Assembly (NCBI RefSeq): GCF_035207705.1
Contig: NZ_CP128187.1
Span: 3,286,001-3,350,000 of the forward strand
DNA from: Maribacter sp. BPC-D8
GTDB lineage: Bacteria > Bacteroidota > Bacteroidia > Flavobacteriales > Flavobacteriaceae
Direction: 5' to 3'
DNA length: 64,000 bases
The translations under genes and the position numbers were made by a program. The notes beneath the pieces are model-generated. The model made no database searches. It saw only the letters and a list, made by a program, of their open reading frames with translations, and had not been told where the DNA came from. The stretch's first letter is position 1, and every line of letters starts with the position of its first letter. Of this stretch, positions 8,136-17,212 are shown in pieces.

Positions 8136-9638
8136 ATGGATATATTTAATTATAAGCATTTTACCACCATACTATTTACGTCCATTTACGGCGTTTTTGG
8201 TATTTACCACTTATTGTCTTATATAGTTTTAAGACACAAAATCTTACTCTACTATTTTATTCTAATCATCGGGTTGACTTTACATTATAGTCTCATTTTT
8301 ATCCATGATGCTTCATTCAGTGAACAAGTAAAGTTAATGGCTTATAATGTATCCCCCATTACAGCAATCATTACCACTTTTGGTCTATTAATGTTCACAA
8401 AGAGCTATTTTAACATATCACCAATTAACCACCGAACACTATTTTCAATTTACAAAGTGCTTATCTTAATTTTAGCAGGTTTACCTGTAGTATACATATT
8501 AAATCATTTTATAATCAAGCTTGAATGGTTACGTAATATTCTAATAATAACAGCTGCAATTACGGCGTTATCAACTACCTTTCTTTGTCTATTTTCAGGA
8601 TTTCGACTTTACAACTCTGAAAAATTCAACAAGTATTATTTGTATTCTTATACACCTTACCTACTCGGTTCATTCCTTTATATTGGAGCATGGTTTTCAC
8701 AAAAGTATTTTAATGTAGATACCGACCTTGTTATATTACTAACCTCAATTCTTGTGACTTTTCAATTAGTACTTTTCTCTCTATTAATTAGTTACAAGTA
8801 CAAATCTATTGAGGATAATACTATAAAAATTCAGGTTGAAGCCAATAGCAAACTTACTACAGAAGTTGAGAAACAAACCAAACATCTACAAATAGCAAAG
8901 CAAGATTTAGAATATCAAAATGAGGAACTTGAAAAAGTAAATAAGCTGAAAAACAAATTATTCTCACTACTTACCCATGATGTAAGAGGACCTCTTAATA
9001 ATGTGGGTACGATTATAGAAATGATTGAAAGTCAGTTAGAGGAAAGTGAACTAAAAGAGATTACAAAAAAATTAAAAAATGAAGTAACCGATAGAATTTC
9101 TATGGTTAATGTATTGCTTGATTGGTCATATAATCAACTAGAAGGTGTCTCCTTAGACAAAAAATTATGCGATTTAGATACGGTATTTAATTCCATAAAA
9201 AAGGAATTTGAAAGGATGGCAAATGATAAGGGTATAGAAATAGAACTGGCAATTTCTTGTCGAGAACTCTTTATTGATGAAAACATGTTAAAGGTCATAC
9301 TTCGTAATCTGACCTCTAATGCTATCAAGTTTAGTGAGAAAGGTCAAAAAATAATATTGTCTTCTAAATGCACATCTGATATCGTTGAAATAGGAGTTAA
9401 AGATTTTGGATTAGGAATGAATACCGACTGGCAAAACACATCTAAAAGCAATAACGCCCCAACAGTTAGAGAAGGTACAGTTGGTGAAAAAGGAACTGGA
9501 TTTGGTTTAATGATTACTAAAGATTTCGTAGAAATGAACGGTGGTACAATAAGTTGTAAAAGCGAGATAAATAAAGGCACAGAGTTCATTTTAAGCTTCA
9601 AAACCGCAACAAATGAGCAGGTAGCACCTAAAATATAA
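8136..9638 (+). CDS. membrane histidine kinase with N-terminal multi-TM sensor (orphan)
   Basis: 500-residue sensor kinase. About seven hydrophobic segments fill residues 10-230, similar to 7TMR-type sensor regions without an extracellular domain. A coiled coil follows (VEKQTKHLQIAKQDLEYQNE, ~245-270), then a HisKA domain with H-box THDVRGPLNN and a HATPase domain (N-box NLTSNAIKFS, G1 DFGLGM, G2 GTGFGLMITKDFVEMNGG). All catalytic boxes are present. No response regulator lies next to it, so its partner is encoded elsewhere. Downstream it converges with the CAT-like gene. Confidence 0.9.
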   Translation: MDIFNYKHFTTILFTSIYGVFGIYHLLSYIVLRHKILLYYFILIIGLTLHYSLIFIHDASFSEQVKLMAYNVSPITAIITTFGLLMFTKSYFNISPINHRTLFSIYKVLILILAGLPVVYILNHFIIKLEWLRNILIITAAITALSTTFLCLFSGFRLYNSEKFNKYYLYSYTPYLLGSFLYIGAWFSQKYFNVDTDLVILLTSILVTFQLVLFSLLISYKYKSIEDNTIKIQVEANSKLTTEVEKQTKHLQIAKQDLEYQNEELEKVNKLKNKLFSLLTHDVRGPLNNVGTIIEMIESQLEESELKEITKKLKNEVTDRISMVNVLLDWSYNQLEGVSLDKKLCDLDTVFNSIKKEFERMANDKGIEIELAISCRELFIDENMLKVILRNLTSNAIKFSEKGQKIILSSKCTSDIVEIGVKDFGLGMNTDWQNTSKSNNAPTVREGTVGEKGTGFGLMITKDFVEMNGGTISCKSEINKGTEFILSFKTATNEQVAPKI

Positions 9639-9666
9639 TTAACAGACATATTATTTAATTCTCCTT

Positions 9667-10302
9667 CTAAACCTCTCCGTCTAGTGACATTAATCGTTGA
9701 AACTCGGCTACAAATAAACCTACTTCATACCCATCCATTAAAGCATGATGTACATGTATTGAAACAGGCATAGATCTATGCTCACCTTCACCAGTCATTT
9801 TACCAAATGAAATTTTTGGGCAGCTATCTGCAAATTCAAAATGTCGTGCATGAGAAACCGATGTAAAATCGAGCCACGGCATACTAGAACAATGTAATAC
9901 GTTGATACCGCATTCGGGTAATTCTAGTCCCGTTGACTTTTTAACCACTTCAATCACTTTATTAGCTGCGTCTCTAAACTCAGTAAAAGACTCTTTATAT
10001 TCTATATAAGAAAAACCAAATGTGCCATTATCCCTACCAATGGTTGGCGATGCATGCACATGATCATACTCGAACACCTTACCATCTTCAATTCGATATT
10101 TGAATGGAGTTACGGCATTAGCAGCCTTTAAAGTTCTATGTAAATAAACTAGAAAGAAAGAGTTGCCAGACTGTTTTGCATAATCATAGGCTATAGAACA
10201 GTTCACTTTTACGGTTACCCCATGAAAAGGTTCGCTGAATTGCGAAAAAAACTTAAAATGACCTACCCTATTCCATTCCTCAATATTTAATTCCTTCTTC
10301 AT
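9667..10302 (-). CDS. chloramphenicol acetyltransferase-family protein (CatA-like)
   Basis: 211-residue protein of the trimeric CAT fold (residue length as in type A CAT, ~215). The catalytic motif is HVHHALMDGYEVG near residues 185-200 (HHxxxDG). The N-terminal WNRVGHFKFFSQF and the SMPWLDFTSVSH segment are also family-typical. It transfers an acetyl group from acetyl-CoA to a hydroxyl. Chromosomal Bacteroidota members of this family often have unknown native substrates, so resistance to chloramphenicol should not be assumed. It stands alone, between an unrelated kinase and the 10.6-kb operon. Confidence 0.85.
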   Translation of the reverse strand: MKKELNIEEWNRVGHFKFFSQFSEPFHGVTVKVNCSIAYDYAKQSGNSFFLVYLHRTLKAANAVTPFKYRIEDGKVFEYDHVHASPTIGRDNGTFGFSYIEYKESFTEFRDAANKVIEVVKKSTGLELPECGINVLHCSSMPWLDFTSVSHARHFEFADSCPKISFGKMTGEGEHRSMPVSIHVHHALMDGYEVGLFVAEFQRLMSLDGEV

Positions 10303-10636
10303 TATTCCGTTATCTTAATATCAAATTTTAACTGGTTTCTTAAAGCAATAAATATACAACCTGCAAGTCAAATTATAAAACGAAGTAACTAGTTCGATAC
10401 AGTATTACCAAATGACACTATTTCACAATTCGATGTCAACATGCCAATCAAAAGAAACATTTTTTTCCTACCTTAAAACCTTTAAAATATACAGGTCCAA
10501 TTAGCATAAGGTGAAATTGACACAAAAGAAGATACCATCAGTTTTGTCGTTACGTAATTTCAGAAAACAAACCATTTTGCGATGGATCTAATAGAAAAAT
10601 AGAATTTATCGGATAACAAATCAATAGTATTTAACA
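10303..10636. other. intergenic region upstream of the five-gene catabolic operon
   Basis: About 330 bp between divergent genes. No ORF or RNA gene is recognised. It must hold the promoters for the CAT-like gene (minus) and the catabolic operon (plus), but no convincing TAnnTTTG box or long palindrome was found. Confidence 0.4.
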
Positions 10637-11521
10637 ATGGAATTAGCCATACATAATTGGATGCGTGCCGAATCTCTTGAGCACACACTCAATAGAATCA
10701 ACAAATTAGATTACACGCACATAGAAATACAAGGTGCACCTGAGAGTTACGACATTAAAAAAACGCAACTGCTTTTAGATTTGTACGGTATAAAATGTTG
10801 GGGTTCCGTCACCTTAATGTTAGAGCAACGAAATTTACTTGCGAAGGATCCAGCACAACGAAAAATGTCGGTTCAGTATGTAAAAGACGTTGCAAAAATG
10901 GTCTATCAATTAGGTGGCAATGTTATTTCATTAGTGCCAGCTACCGTTGGTAAAATTGTACCCGATGCCAAACAAGACGAGGAATGGGAATGGGCAGTTG
11001 AGGGAATACAAGAAATCTATAAATACACCGAAGATCACGGTCTACAAATTGGTATAGAACCTATAAACCGTTTTGAAACTTATTTCATTAACCGTGGTGA
11101 ACAGGCATTGGCGTTAGCTGAAGCTGTGGGTCCTAATTGCGGAGTCTGCTTAGATACCTTTCATATGAATTTAGAAGAGGTGAATATGTACGACACCATA
11201 AAAAAAGTTGGTAAGAGACTAGTGAATTTTCATGTTGCAGACAATAACAGAATGGCTCCGGGTATGGGTCATTTAAATTGGTCTAAAATAATTGACACGC
11301 TTAAAGAAATCGAATACAACAAAGTACTATCCGTAGAATTTTGTGCTCCTTTAGATAGAACTCCCGCTAATCCGTTTCAGAATTCGGTTGAAGCAAATCC
11401 CGAAGGGTTAACTGCCGAACAGAAGAAATTCTTGGAAGACCATGGTAGTTCAGCCACTACCGATGAGTTTTATACGATGCTTACCAAAAAATCTATTGAT
11501 ACCCTAAAAACACTTATCTAA
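10637..11521 (+). CDS. sugar phosphate isomerase/epimerase-type TIM-barrel protein
   Basis: 294-residue xylose-isomerase-like TIM barrel (AP_endonuc_2 family, as in D-tagatose 3-epimerases and IolE/Hyi relatives). Metal-ligand-type segments are GIEPINRFETYFI (Glu), GVCLDTFHMNLEE (Asp/His), FHVADNNRMAPGMGHL (His) and VLSVEFCAPLDR (Glu), i.e. the E-D-H-E set of the family. No signal peptide, so cytoplasmic. It is the first gene of a tightly packed five-gene operon; its stop overlaps the next start as TAATG. The substrate is probably a ketose or hydroxy-keto acid but cannot be named from sequence. Confidence 0.8.
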   Translation: MELAIHNWMRAESLEHTLNRINKLDYTHIEIQGAPESYDIKKTQLLLDLYGIKCWGSVTLMLEQRNLLAKDPAQRKMSVQYVKDVAKMVYQLGGNVISLVPATVGKIVPDAKQDEEWEWAVEGIQEIYKYTEDHGLQIGIEPINRFETYFINRGEQALALAEAVGPNCGVCLDTFHMNLEEVNMYDTIKKVGKRLVNFHVADNNRMAPGMGHLNWSKIIDTLKEIEYNKVLSVEFCAPLDRTPANPFQNSVEANPEGLTAEQKKFLEDHGSSATTDEFYTMLTKKSIDTLKTLI

Positions 11522-12684
11522 TGAAAATCACCAATATAGAAGCATTTTGGTTACGCTGCCCTATACCTAAAGAAAAACAACACTTTTCTGACTATGGCTT
11601 ATTGACAAATTTCGATATGACTTTGGTCGTTGTAACTACAGATACCGGCATACAAGGTTTTGGCGAAGCAAAAGCAGCAGTGGGTTCATCGGGTTCATGC
11701 GCATCTATCGTTAGTTGTATTGAGAATGAATTAAAACCTCAACTTATTGGTAAAGACGCCCGCAATATTTCTCGTATTTGGGAACATGTCTATAATGGCA
11801 CCAGAGACCACTATTCACTTTCTAGAGGTAGAAAATTTCCGATTTTAGGAAGAAGGGGATTGACCATTTCTGCCATGAGCGGAATTGACACTGCTCTTTG
11901 GGATATTAAAGGAAAATCGTTACAAACTCCCGTTGTTAACTTGTTAGGTGGAAGCTGTCGCGATAAAATGCCAGCATATGCAAGTGGCGGATGGGCAAAA
12001 GCAGACGCCATTGGTGACCAATTATTAGGCTACACCTCTAAAGGATTCAGCGGAGTAAAAATGCGTGTTGGCATTATGGACCAAACCGTTGCTGAAAGTA
12101 TAAAACGGGTAAAAGCAGCTCGTGAGGCTTTACCTGACCATATAAAATTAATGACTGATGCTCATGGTACTTTTAGTGTGCCCGAAGCAAAACAATTTAC
12201 CAAAGGCGTAGAAGATTGCAATCTTTATTGGTTCGAAGAACCTATTAGTCCCGATAACAAAATAGGCACTGCCGAGGTTCGTGCAAATACTTTTATACCC
12301 ATTGCGGCAGGTGAAAGTGAGTACACCGCTTTTGATGTTCGCGATTTAATAGCCGAACGTGCTTTAGATGTATTGCAACCCGATTGTGCTATTATTGGCG
12401 GAATCACTGAAGCCATGCGCGTATCGCAATTGGCACATACCTATCAGTTAGAATTGGCACCACACTGTTGGGGGTCTGCATTTTCTTTTATGGCAGGTCT
12501 TTCAGTTGCCTTCGCTTCACCGTCTGCAAATGTTATTGAGTTCTCTTTAGGAGGAAACCCAATGATGTATGATTTGGTTCAAGAAGACATTACGGTCGAC
12601 AAAGAAGGAATGCTTATAGCACCCGATAGACCAGGATTAGGATTGACTCCGAATTGGGATTTTGTAAAAGACTTTAAACAATAA
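11521..12684 (+). CDS. enolase-superfamily dehydratase/racemase (mandelate racemase subgroup)
   Basis: 387-residue mandelate racemase/muconate lactonizing enzyme family protein. The three metal ligands are visible in order: Asp in MTDAHGTF, Glu in WFEEPISPDN, Glu in AAGESEY. A His in APHCWGS and an Asp in LQPDC form the dyad typical of the mandelate racemase subgroup, which mainly contains sugar-acid dehydratases. The usual KxK motif on the second barrel strand reads KMR here (SGVKMRVG). The likely role is dehydration or epimerisation of a hydroxy- or sugar acid. It is translationally coupled to the upstream isomerase, and the VOC gene starts 3 bp after it. Confidence 0.85.
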   Translation: MKITNIEAFWLRCPIPKEKQHFSDYGLLTNFDMTLVVVTTDTGIQGFGEAKAAVGSSGSCASIVSCIENELKPQLIGKDARNISRIWEHVYNGTRDHYSLSRGRKFPILGRRGLTISAMSGIDTALWDIKGKSLQTPVVNLLGGSCRDKMPAYASGGWAKADAIGDQLLGYTSKGFSGVKMRVGIMDQTVAESIKRVKAAREALPDHIKLMTDAHGTFSVPEAKQFTKGVEDCNLYWFEEPISPDNKIGTAEVRANTFIPIAAGESEYTAFDVRDLIAERALDVLQPDCAIIGGITEAMRVSQLAHTYQLELAPHCWGSAFSFMAGLSVAFASPSANVIEFSLGGNPMMYDLVQEDITVDKEGMLIAPDRPGLGLTPNWDFVKDFKQ

Positions 12685-12687
12685 ATT

Positions 12688-13182
12688 ATGGCAAAGGCGG
12701 TACATATTAATCACGTTGCTTTGGTAGTAAGCAATTTAGAAGAGGCATGTAAATTTTATGAAGAAGAATTGGGCTTAGAAGCTATTCCTGCATTTTTATT
12801 TGATTACCCAACAGCCTTTTTTAAGTTTAACGAAGAGCAACAATTACATTTAACCGAGTGGGAAGATGAATTTTCATTCAGAGGTCATATTTGTGTCCAA
12901 GTGGATGATATTAATTCGATGTTCTTTCGGATGAAGGAGCTTGGTGCTATCGATATTAAACCCTGGGGCAATGTGCGTCAATTACCAGATGGCGCCATTC
13001 AAATGTTTGTTCGTGACCCATCGGGAAACTTAGTAGAGCTTTCTTCTGTACCTGGTGACTATATAGACCCGAAGATTTTTGAAGACGAATTGTTTAAAGA
13101 AGGTATTTATGTGTCGGGAAGAAATGATTTCCGCGGATACAAATCTAAAGACGCTACCCTTTACCATAAATCAAATGAGTAA
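12688..13182 (+). CDS. VOC superfamily (glyoxalase/dioxygenase-like) protein
   Basis: 164-residue vicinal-oxygen-chelate protein. INHVALVVSNLEEACKFYEE supplies the first metal His, LHLTEWE and FRGHICVQVDDI further ligand candidates, and MFVRDPSGNLVELSS the final Glu-containing strand. It consists of one paired beta-alpha-beta-beta-beta unit plus a C-terminal tail. Members isomerise, open or oxygenate small metabolites, and some act as epimerases. In this operon it probably acts on an intermediate after the dehydratase (inference). It ends inside the start of the next gene (8-bp overlap). Confidence 0.8.
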   Translation: MAKAVHINHVALVVSNLEEACKFYEEELGLEAIPAFLFDYPTAFFKFNEEQQLHLTEWEDEFSFRGHICVQVDDINSMFFRMKELGAIDIKPWGNVRQLPDGAIQMFVRDPSGNLVELSSVPGDYIDPKIFEDELFKEGIYVSGRNDFRGYKSKDATLYHKSNE

Positions 13183-14137
13183 GAATATCCTTTTGCTGGA
13201 AACGGTTGCCGATGATGCAATGCGCATGTTGGAAGAAGCATTAGACATGAATATTTTAACTGGATATGATGAAGAATCACTAAAAAGTCAAATTCAGAAC
13301 AACAAGGTTGATGCTATCATTACACGCGGTAAAGGTCAGGTACGAGATTCATTAATGGAACAATTATCTGACTTAAAAGTAATATCACGTTGCGGTGTTG
13401 GCTTAGATAATATTGATGTTTCTGAAGCTACCAAAAGAGGTATTAAAGTAGTAAATGCACCCAATTCTAATGCGGACACAATAGCTGAACATACCATTGC
13501 GCTGTTACTAATGCTTCAGCGCAATTTATATACTGCCGTAACCATGGTCAAAGAAAACAGATGGACAGATCGAGGCACATATGTTGGTGATGAAACCCAC
13601 GGAAAAACCTTGGGTATAATCGGTATGGGGAATATTGGTAAAAAAGTAGCCAAAATCGCTACAGCCTTGGGTTTGAATATAGTATATTGGAGTTCTAAAA
13701 AAGAAGATGTTCCTTACTCGTTTGTTGAATTCGACCAACTTTTAAAAATATCAGACAGTATTAGTTTACACCTTCCCTTAAGTCCCAAAACAGAAAATCT
13801 TATTAATGTATTGGCATTTGCAAAAATGAAACCTTCAGCTTTATTAATCAATACAGCTAGAGGTGGAATCATTGACCAGAAAGAATTACTCAACGCGTTA
13901 CAGAATAACAAAATAGGGGGCTTTGCAGCCGATGTTTTGGCTCAAGAACCACCTGCTCAGAACGAGCCCTTATTACAATTAAACAATGTTCTTGTTACTG
14001 CCCATTTAGGTAGTTTAACAAAAACTACGTACACCAAAATGTGTACAATGACAATTGCGAACACATTGGCAATTTTAAGAGATGAAGTCCCAATGGCGAA
14101 TTGTATTTTTAATAGAAATGAACTAGGAATAAGCTAA
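13175..14137 (+). CDS. D-isomer-specific 2-hydroxyacid dehydrogenase (NAD-dependent)
   Basis: 320-residue dehydrogenase of the phosphoglycerate/glyoxylate reductase family. Rossmann motif GIIGMGNIGKKVA, and the catalytic Arg/Glu/His set from NTARGGIIDQ, the FAADVLAQEPP segment and TAHLGSLT. The frame is open further upstream (to 13079), but the ATG at 13175, which overlaps the VOC stop by 8 bp, gives the normal N-terminus MSKNILLLE. It interconverts a 2-keto acid and a D-2-hydroxy acid. At ~320 residues it lacks the ACT regulatory domain of SerA, so it is more likely catabolic than serine biosynthetic. Confidence 0.87.
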   Translation: MSKNILLLETVADDAMRMLEEALDMNILTGYDEESLKSQIQNNKVDAIITRGKGQVRDSLMEQLSDLKVISRCGVGLDNIDVSEATKRGIKVVNAPNSNADTIAEHTIALLLMLQRNLYTAVTMVKENRWTDRGTYVGDETHGKTLGIIGMGNIGKKVAKIATALGLNIVYWSSKKEDVPYSFVEFDQLLKISDSISLHLPLSPKTENLINVLAFAKMKPSALLINTARGGIIDQKELLNALQNNKIGGFAADVLAQEPPAQNEPLLQLNNVLVTAHLGSLTKTTYTKMCTMTIANTLAILRDEVPMANCIFNRNELGIS

Positions 14138-14145
14138 AAATAAAT

Positions 14146-15441
14146 ATGAGAACTTTTAAAATCATAATTACCCTAATTTTAATTATTTGTCCATTATTGA
14201 GTATAAATGCTCAAATCTCGGTGAATCAAGACCGATTGGAAAAACGCATTATGAATCTTGCTCAGTTTGGGATTCAAGAAAATGGCGAAACAGAACGTGT
14301 TGCTTTTAGTGATGCCGATGTTGCTGCCCAGCAATGGGTTATTGAACAATTAAAAGCCATGGATATTGAAACCCATATCGATTTTGCTGGCAATGTTATT
14401 GGAATACGAAAAGGGACAAAACCAAATATGAAACCTATTTCATTTGGCTCACATATAGACCGCGTTCCACATGGTGGTAATTATGATGGTTGTGTTGGCA
14501 GTATGGCTTCATTAGAGATTCTTAAGGCCCTAGATGAAAACAACGTTAAAACGAAACATCCATTAGAAATTATAATCTTCTCTAATGAAGAAGGTGGTGT
14601 TGTAGGTAGTAGGGCAATCGCCGGACATTTGAAAGAAAGTGCTTTTACTGTTAAAAATTCAACAGGATATACCATTGGCGAAGGTATGATGAGATTAGGC
14701 GGAGATACCACCAGACTAGCAGAAGTGGCTCGTAAAAAAGGAGACGTTGCTGCCTTTATAGAACTACACATTGAACAAGGAGGCACTCTTGAAAAAGAAA
14801 ATTTAGAAATTGGTATTGTAAAAGGGATTGTAGGACTAAAATGGTGGGATGTTGAATTCAACGGTTTTGCCAACCATGCCGGCACTACACCAATGAATGC
14901 TAGAAAAGATGCGCTCTTAGCAGCCTCAAAATTCATCATTGCCGTTAATGAAGTTGCCACTAGTTTTGATGGTGCACAAGTTGCTACGGTAGGCAGAATA
15001 AAGTCAGAACCAGGTGCACCGAATGTAATTCCTGGTCATGTGGTTACGAGTCTTGAAATTAGAGATTTGTCTTCTGAAGTTATTGAAAAGGTATATACTG
15101 CTATCGAAAAAAGAGCAGAAGAAATTAGTATAGAATCGGGAGTTGAAATTTCCTTTAAAAAACTGGATACTACAGCAGACCCAGCTATTATGGATTCAAC
15201 CATACAATCTGAAATCGAAAAAAGTGTTCAGTTACTTAAATTGAGTTACAAATCAATGCCAAGTGGCGCTGGTCATGATGCGCAAGACATGGCACTTATA
15301 GCACCAACGGGAATGATATTCGTTCCGAGTAAAAATGGAATTAGTCATTCTCCGAAAGAGTTTACCTCAGCAATTGATATGGCAAATGGTGCCAATGTAC
15401 TATTGCAGACTATTTTAGCACTAGATAAGAAGCTCAAATAA
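14146..15441 (+). CDS. exported M20-type amidohydrolase (hydantoinase/carbamoylase family)
   Basis: 431-residue dinuclear metal hydrolase of the N-carbamoyl-amino-acid/allantoate amidohydrolase family. Metal and catalytic segments: GSHIDRVPHGGNYDGCVG, FSNEEGGVVGSRA, ELHIEQGGTLE, NHAGTTPM and GAGHDAQDMA. Family members are usually cytoplasmic, but this one begins with a clear signal peptide (KIIITLILIICPLLSINAQ), so it probably works in the periplasm and releases an acid or amino compound for import. It is the last gene of the operon, 8 bp after the dehydrogenase. The substrate may be an N-carbamoyl or other amide compound. Confidence 0.87.
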   Translation: MRTFKIIITLILIICPLLSINAQISVNQDRLEKRIMNLAQFGIQENGETERVAFSDADVAAQQWVIEQLKAMDIETHIDFAGNVIGIRKGTKPNMKPISFGSHIDRVPHGGNYDGCVGSMASLEILKALDENNVKTKHPLEIIIFSNEEGGVVGSRAIAGHLKESAFTVKNSTGYTIGEGMMRLGGDTTRLAEVARKKGDVAAFIELHIEQGGTLEKENLEIGIVKGIVGLKWWDVEFNGFANHAGTTPMNARKDALLAASKFIIAVNEVATSFDGAQVATVGRIKSEPGAPNVIPGHVVTSLEIRDLSSEVIEKVYTAIEKRAEEISIESGVEISFKKLDTTADPAIMDSTIQSEIEKSVQLLKLSYKSMPSGAGHDAQDMALIAPTGMIFVPSKNGISHSPKEFTSAIDMANGANVLLQTILALDKKLK

Positions 15442-15657
15442 TAGTTTTAAAAATCTTTCATCTATCGATAATTCATTTACCTTAAACTAATTAATACTCA
15501 ATAACTAAATCGCACTTAAGAATAAATGGGTGAGGAAAATTGGGCTTATTTAATCAAAGAAAGTCTACCTCGTTTCCTTCAGAAATCCGATAAATTTTAA
15601 CACATCGCTTACGCCCTTAAATGAGTACCTTAGTTCAACTAACAAACTATCTTGAAC

Positions 15658-17208
15658 ATGAAAAAAGGACTACTCTTTGGTGCATACTTATTATGCGCCA
15701 CTTTCGGATTTTCTCAATCCACAGAAGACATCGTTAATGCCATTGAAAAAGAAGGCGTTGAAAATTCTCAATTAGAGCAATTGGCTTACGAATTAATGGA
15801 CCTCAACGGACCACGCTTAGTAGGTACTCCAGAAATGAAAACAGCACATGACTGGGCAATAAACACCTATAAAAAATGGGGGATTTCTGCCGAAAACCAA
15901 CAATGGGGAACTTGGAAGGGTTGGCAAAGAGGTATTACTCATGTAGACATGGTATCGCCACGAGTAGCATCACTTCACGCTACTCAATTAGCATGGAATC
16001 CTGGTACGAGCGCTAAAGGTGTTACTGCATCATTAATTACATTACCAAGCTTTAAAGACTCATTATCATTTGTAAAATGGCTTCCTAATGTGAAAGGAAA
16101 AATAGTAATGATTAGTATGTTGCAACCTACAGGTAGACCAGATGAAAACTGGGAAGAATATGCGACAAAAGCATCCTTCGAGAAAATGAAAACGGAGCGC
16201 GATTCTATCGAAAAAATATGGAGACAGAATATTAACAATACAGGCTACACGAGTAGAAATATCAATTCTGCATTTGAAAGAGCAGGTGCCGTAGGTATTG
16301 CACAATCTAGATGGTCTGAAGGTTTTGGGGCTAATAAAATTTTCAGTGCAGGTACGGATAAAATTCCCGCAGTAGATATTTCTTTAGAAGACTACGGAAT
16401 GTTATACAGAATGGTAGAACATGGCGCCGATACCAAAATTAAAATAGTGGCGGAATCTAAAGATTTAGGTGTAGTACCAGCATTCAATACCATAGCAACT
16501 ATACCAGGTACCGAATTCCCAGATGAGTATGTAATTCTTTCTGCTCATTTCGATTCTTGGGATGGTGGAACAGGCGCAACAGATAATGGCACAGGAACAA
16601 TTACCATGTTAGAAGCTGCACGTATTCTTAAAAAGGTGTATCCGAATCCGAAACGAACTATTTTAATTGGACATTGGGGAAGCGAAGAGCAAGGCTTAAA
16701 TGGTTCTAGCTCATTTGTAGCAGATCACCCAGAAATTGTAGCAGGTGTACAAGCTGTTTTTAATCAAGATAATGGTACAGGTCGTGTTGTTCGTTTATCG
16801 GGACAAGGTTTTCTACATGCCTATGATTATTTAGGGCGTTGGTTAGAAGCCGTACCAGAAGCGTATAAAAATGAAATAGAAACTACCTTTCCAGGTTCTC
16901 CTAGTCGTGGTGGATCAGACTATGCATCTTTTGTAGCTGCTGGTGCACCTGCGTTTTCATTAAGCTCTCTTAGTTGGGATTATTGGAATTACACCTGGCA
17001 CACCAATTTAGATACCTATGACAAAATAGTATTCGATGATGTACGTAACAATGCTATTCTAACTGCCATATTAACTTACATGGCTTGTGAAGACCCTGAG
17101 AAAACATCGCGTGAAAAAGCTGTGTTAGGTATTAACCCAAGATCTGGTAAAAAAGGAGAATGGCCAACACCAAGAACACCACAACGCAAAGGTGGTCAAG
17201 ACGAATAA
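15658..17208 (+). CDS. secreted M28 family zinc aminopeptidase with PA-domain insertion
   Basis: 516-residue exported metallopeptidase. Signal peptide (LLFGAYLLCATFGFSQ), a variable N-terminal half with a PA-like insert (~120-280), then the M28 catalytic core: SAHFDSWDGGTGATDNG gives the His/Asp zinc ligands, GHWGSEEQGLNG the catalytic and ligand Glu, FNQDNGTG the second Asp and TWHTNLDTYD the last His. It likely removes amino acids from peptides in the periplasm or outside. A TTG at 15652 precedes the ATG at 15658, which is preferred. The C-terminus is a basic, Pro-rich tail. It converges with the next gene with only 4 bp between stop codons. Confidence 0.92.
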   Translation: MKKGLLFGAYLLCATFGFSQSTEDIVNAIEKEGVENSQLEQLAYELMDLNGPRLVGTPEMKTAHDWAINTYKKWGISAENQQWGTWKGWQRGITHVDMVSPRVASLHATQLAWNPGTSAKGVTASLITLPSFKDSLSFVKWLPNVKGKIVMISMLQPTGRPDENWEEYATKASFEKMKTERDSIEKIWRQNINNTGYTSRNINSAFERAGAVGIAQSRWSEGFGANKIFSAGTDKIPAVDISLEDYGMLYRMVEHGADTKIKIVAESKDLGVVPAFNTIATIPGTEFPDEYVILSAHFDSWDGGTGATDNGTGTITMLEAARILKKVYPNPKRTILIGHWGSEEQGLNGSSSFVADHPEIVAGVQAVFNQDNGTGRVVRLSGQGFLHAYDYLGRWLEAVPEAYKNEIETTFPGSPSRGGSDYASFVAAGAPAFSLSSLSWDYWNYTWHTNLDTYDKIVFDDVRNNAILTAILTYMACEDPEKTSREKAVLGINPRSGKKGEWPTPRTPQRKGGQDE

Positions 17209-17212
17209 CTAA

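Noticed and set aside
9667..10302. Acquired chloramphenicol resistance gene
   Set aside because: The protein is CAT-like, but no mobile-element or integron context is visible and the base composition is like its surroundings; a chromosomal acetyltransferase is more likely.
14481..14960. 159-residue antisense open frame within the M20 amidohydrolase
   Set aside because: It is a shadow of the well-supported plus-strand gene, and its composition is unlike that of a real protein.
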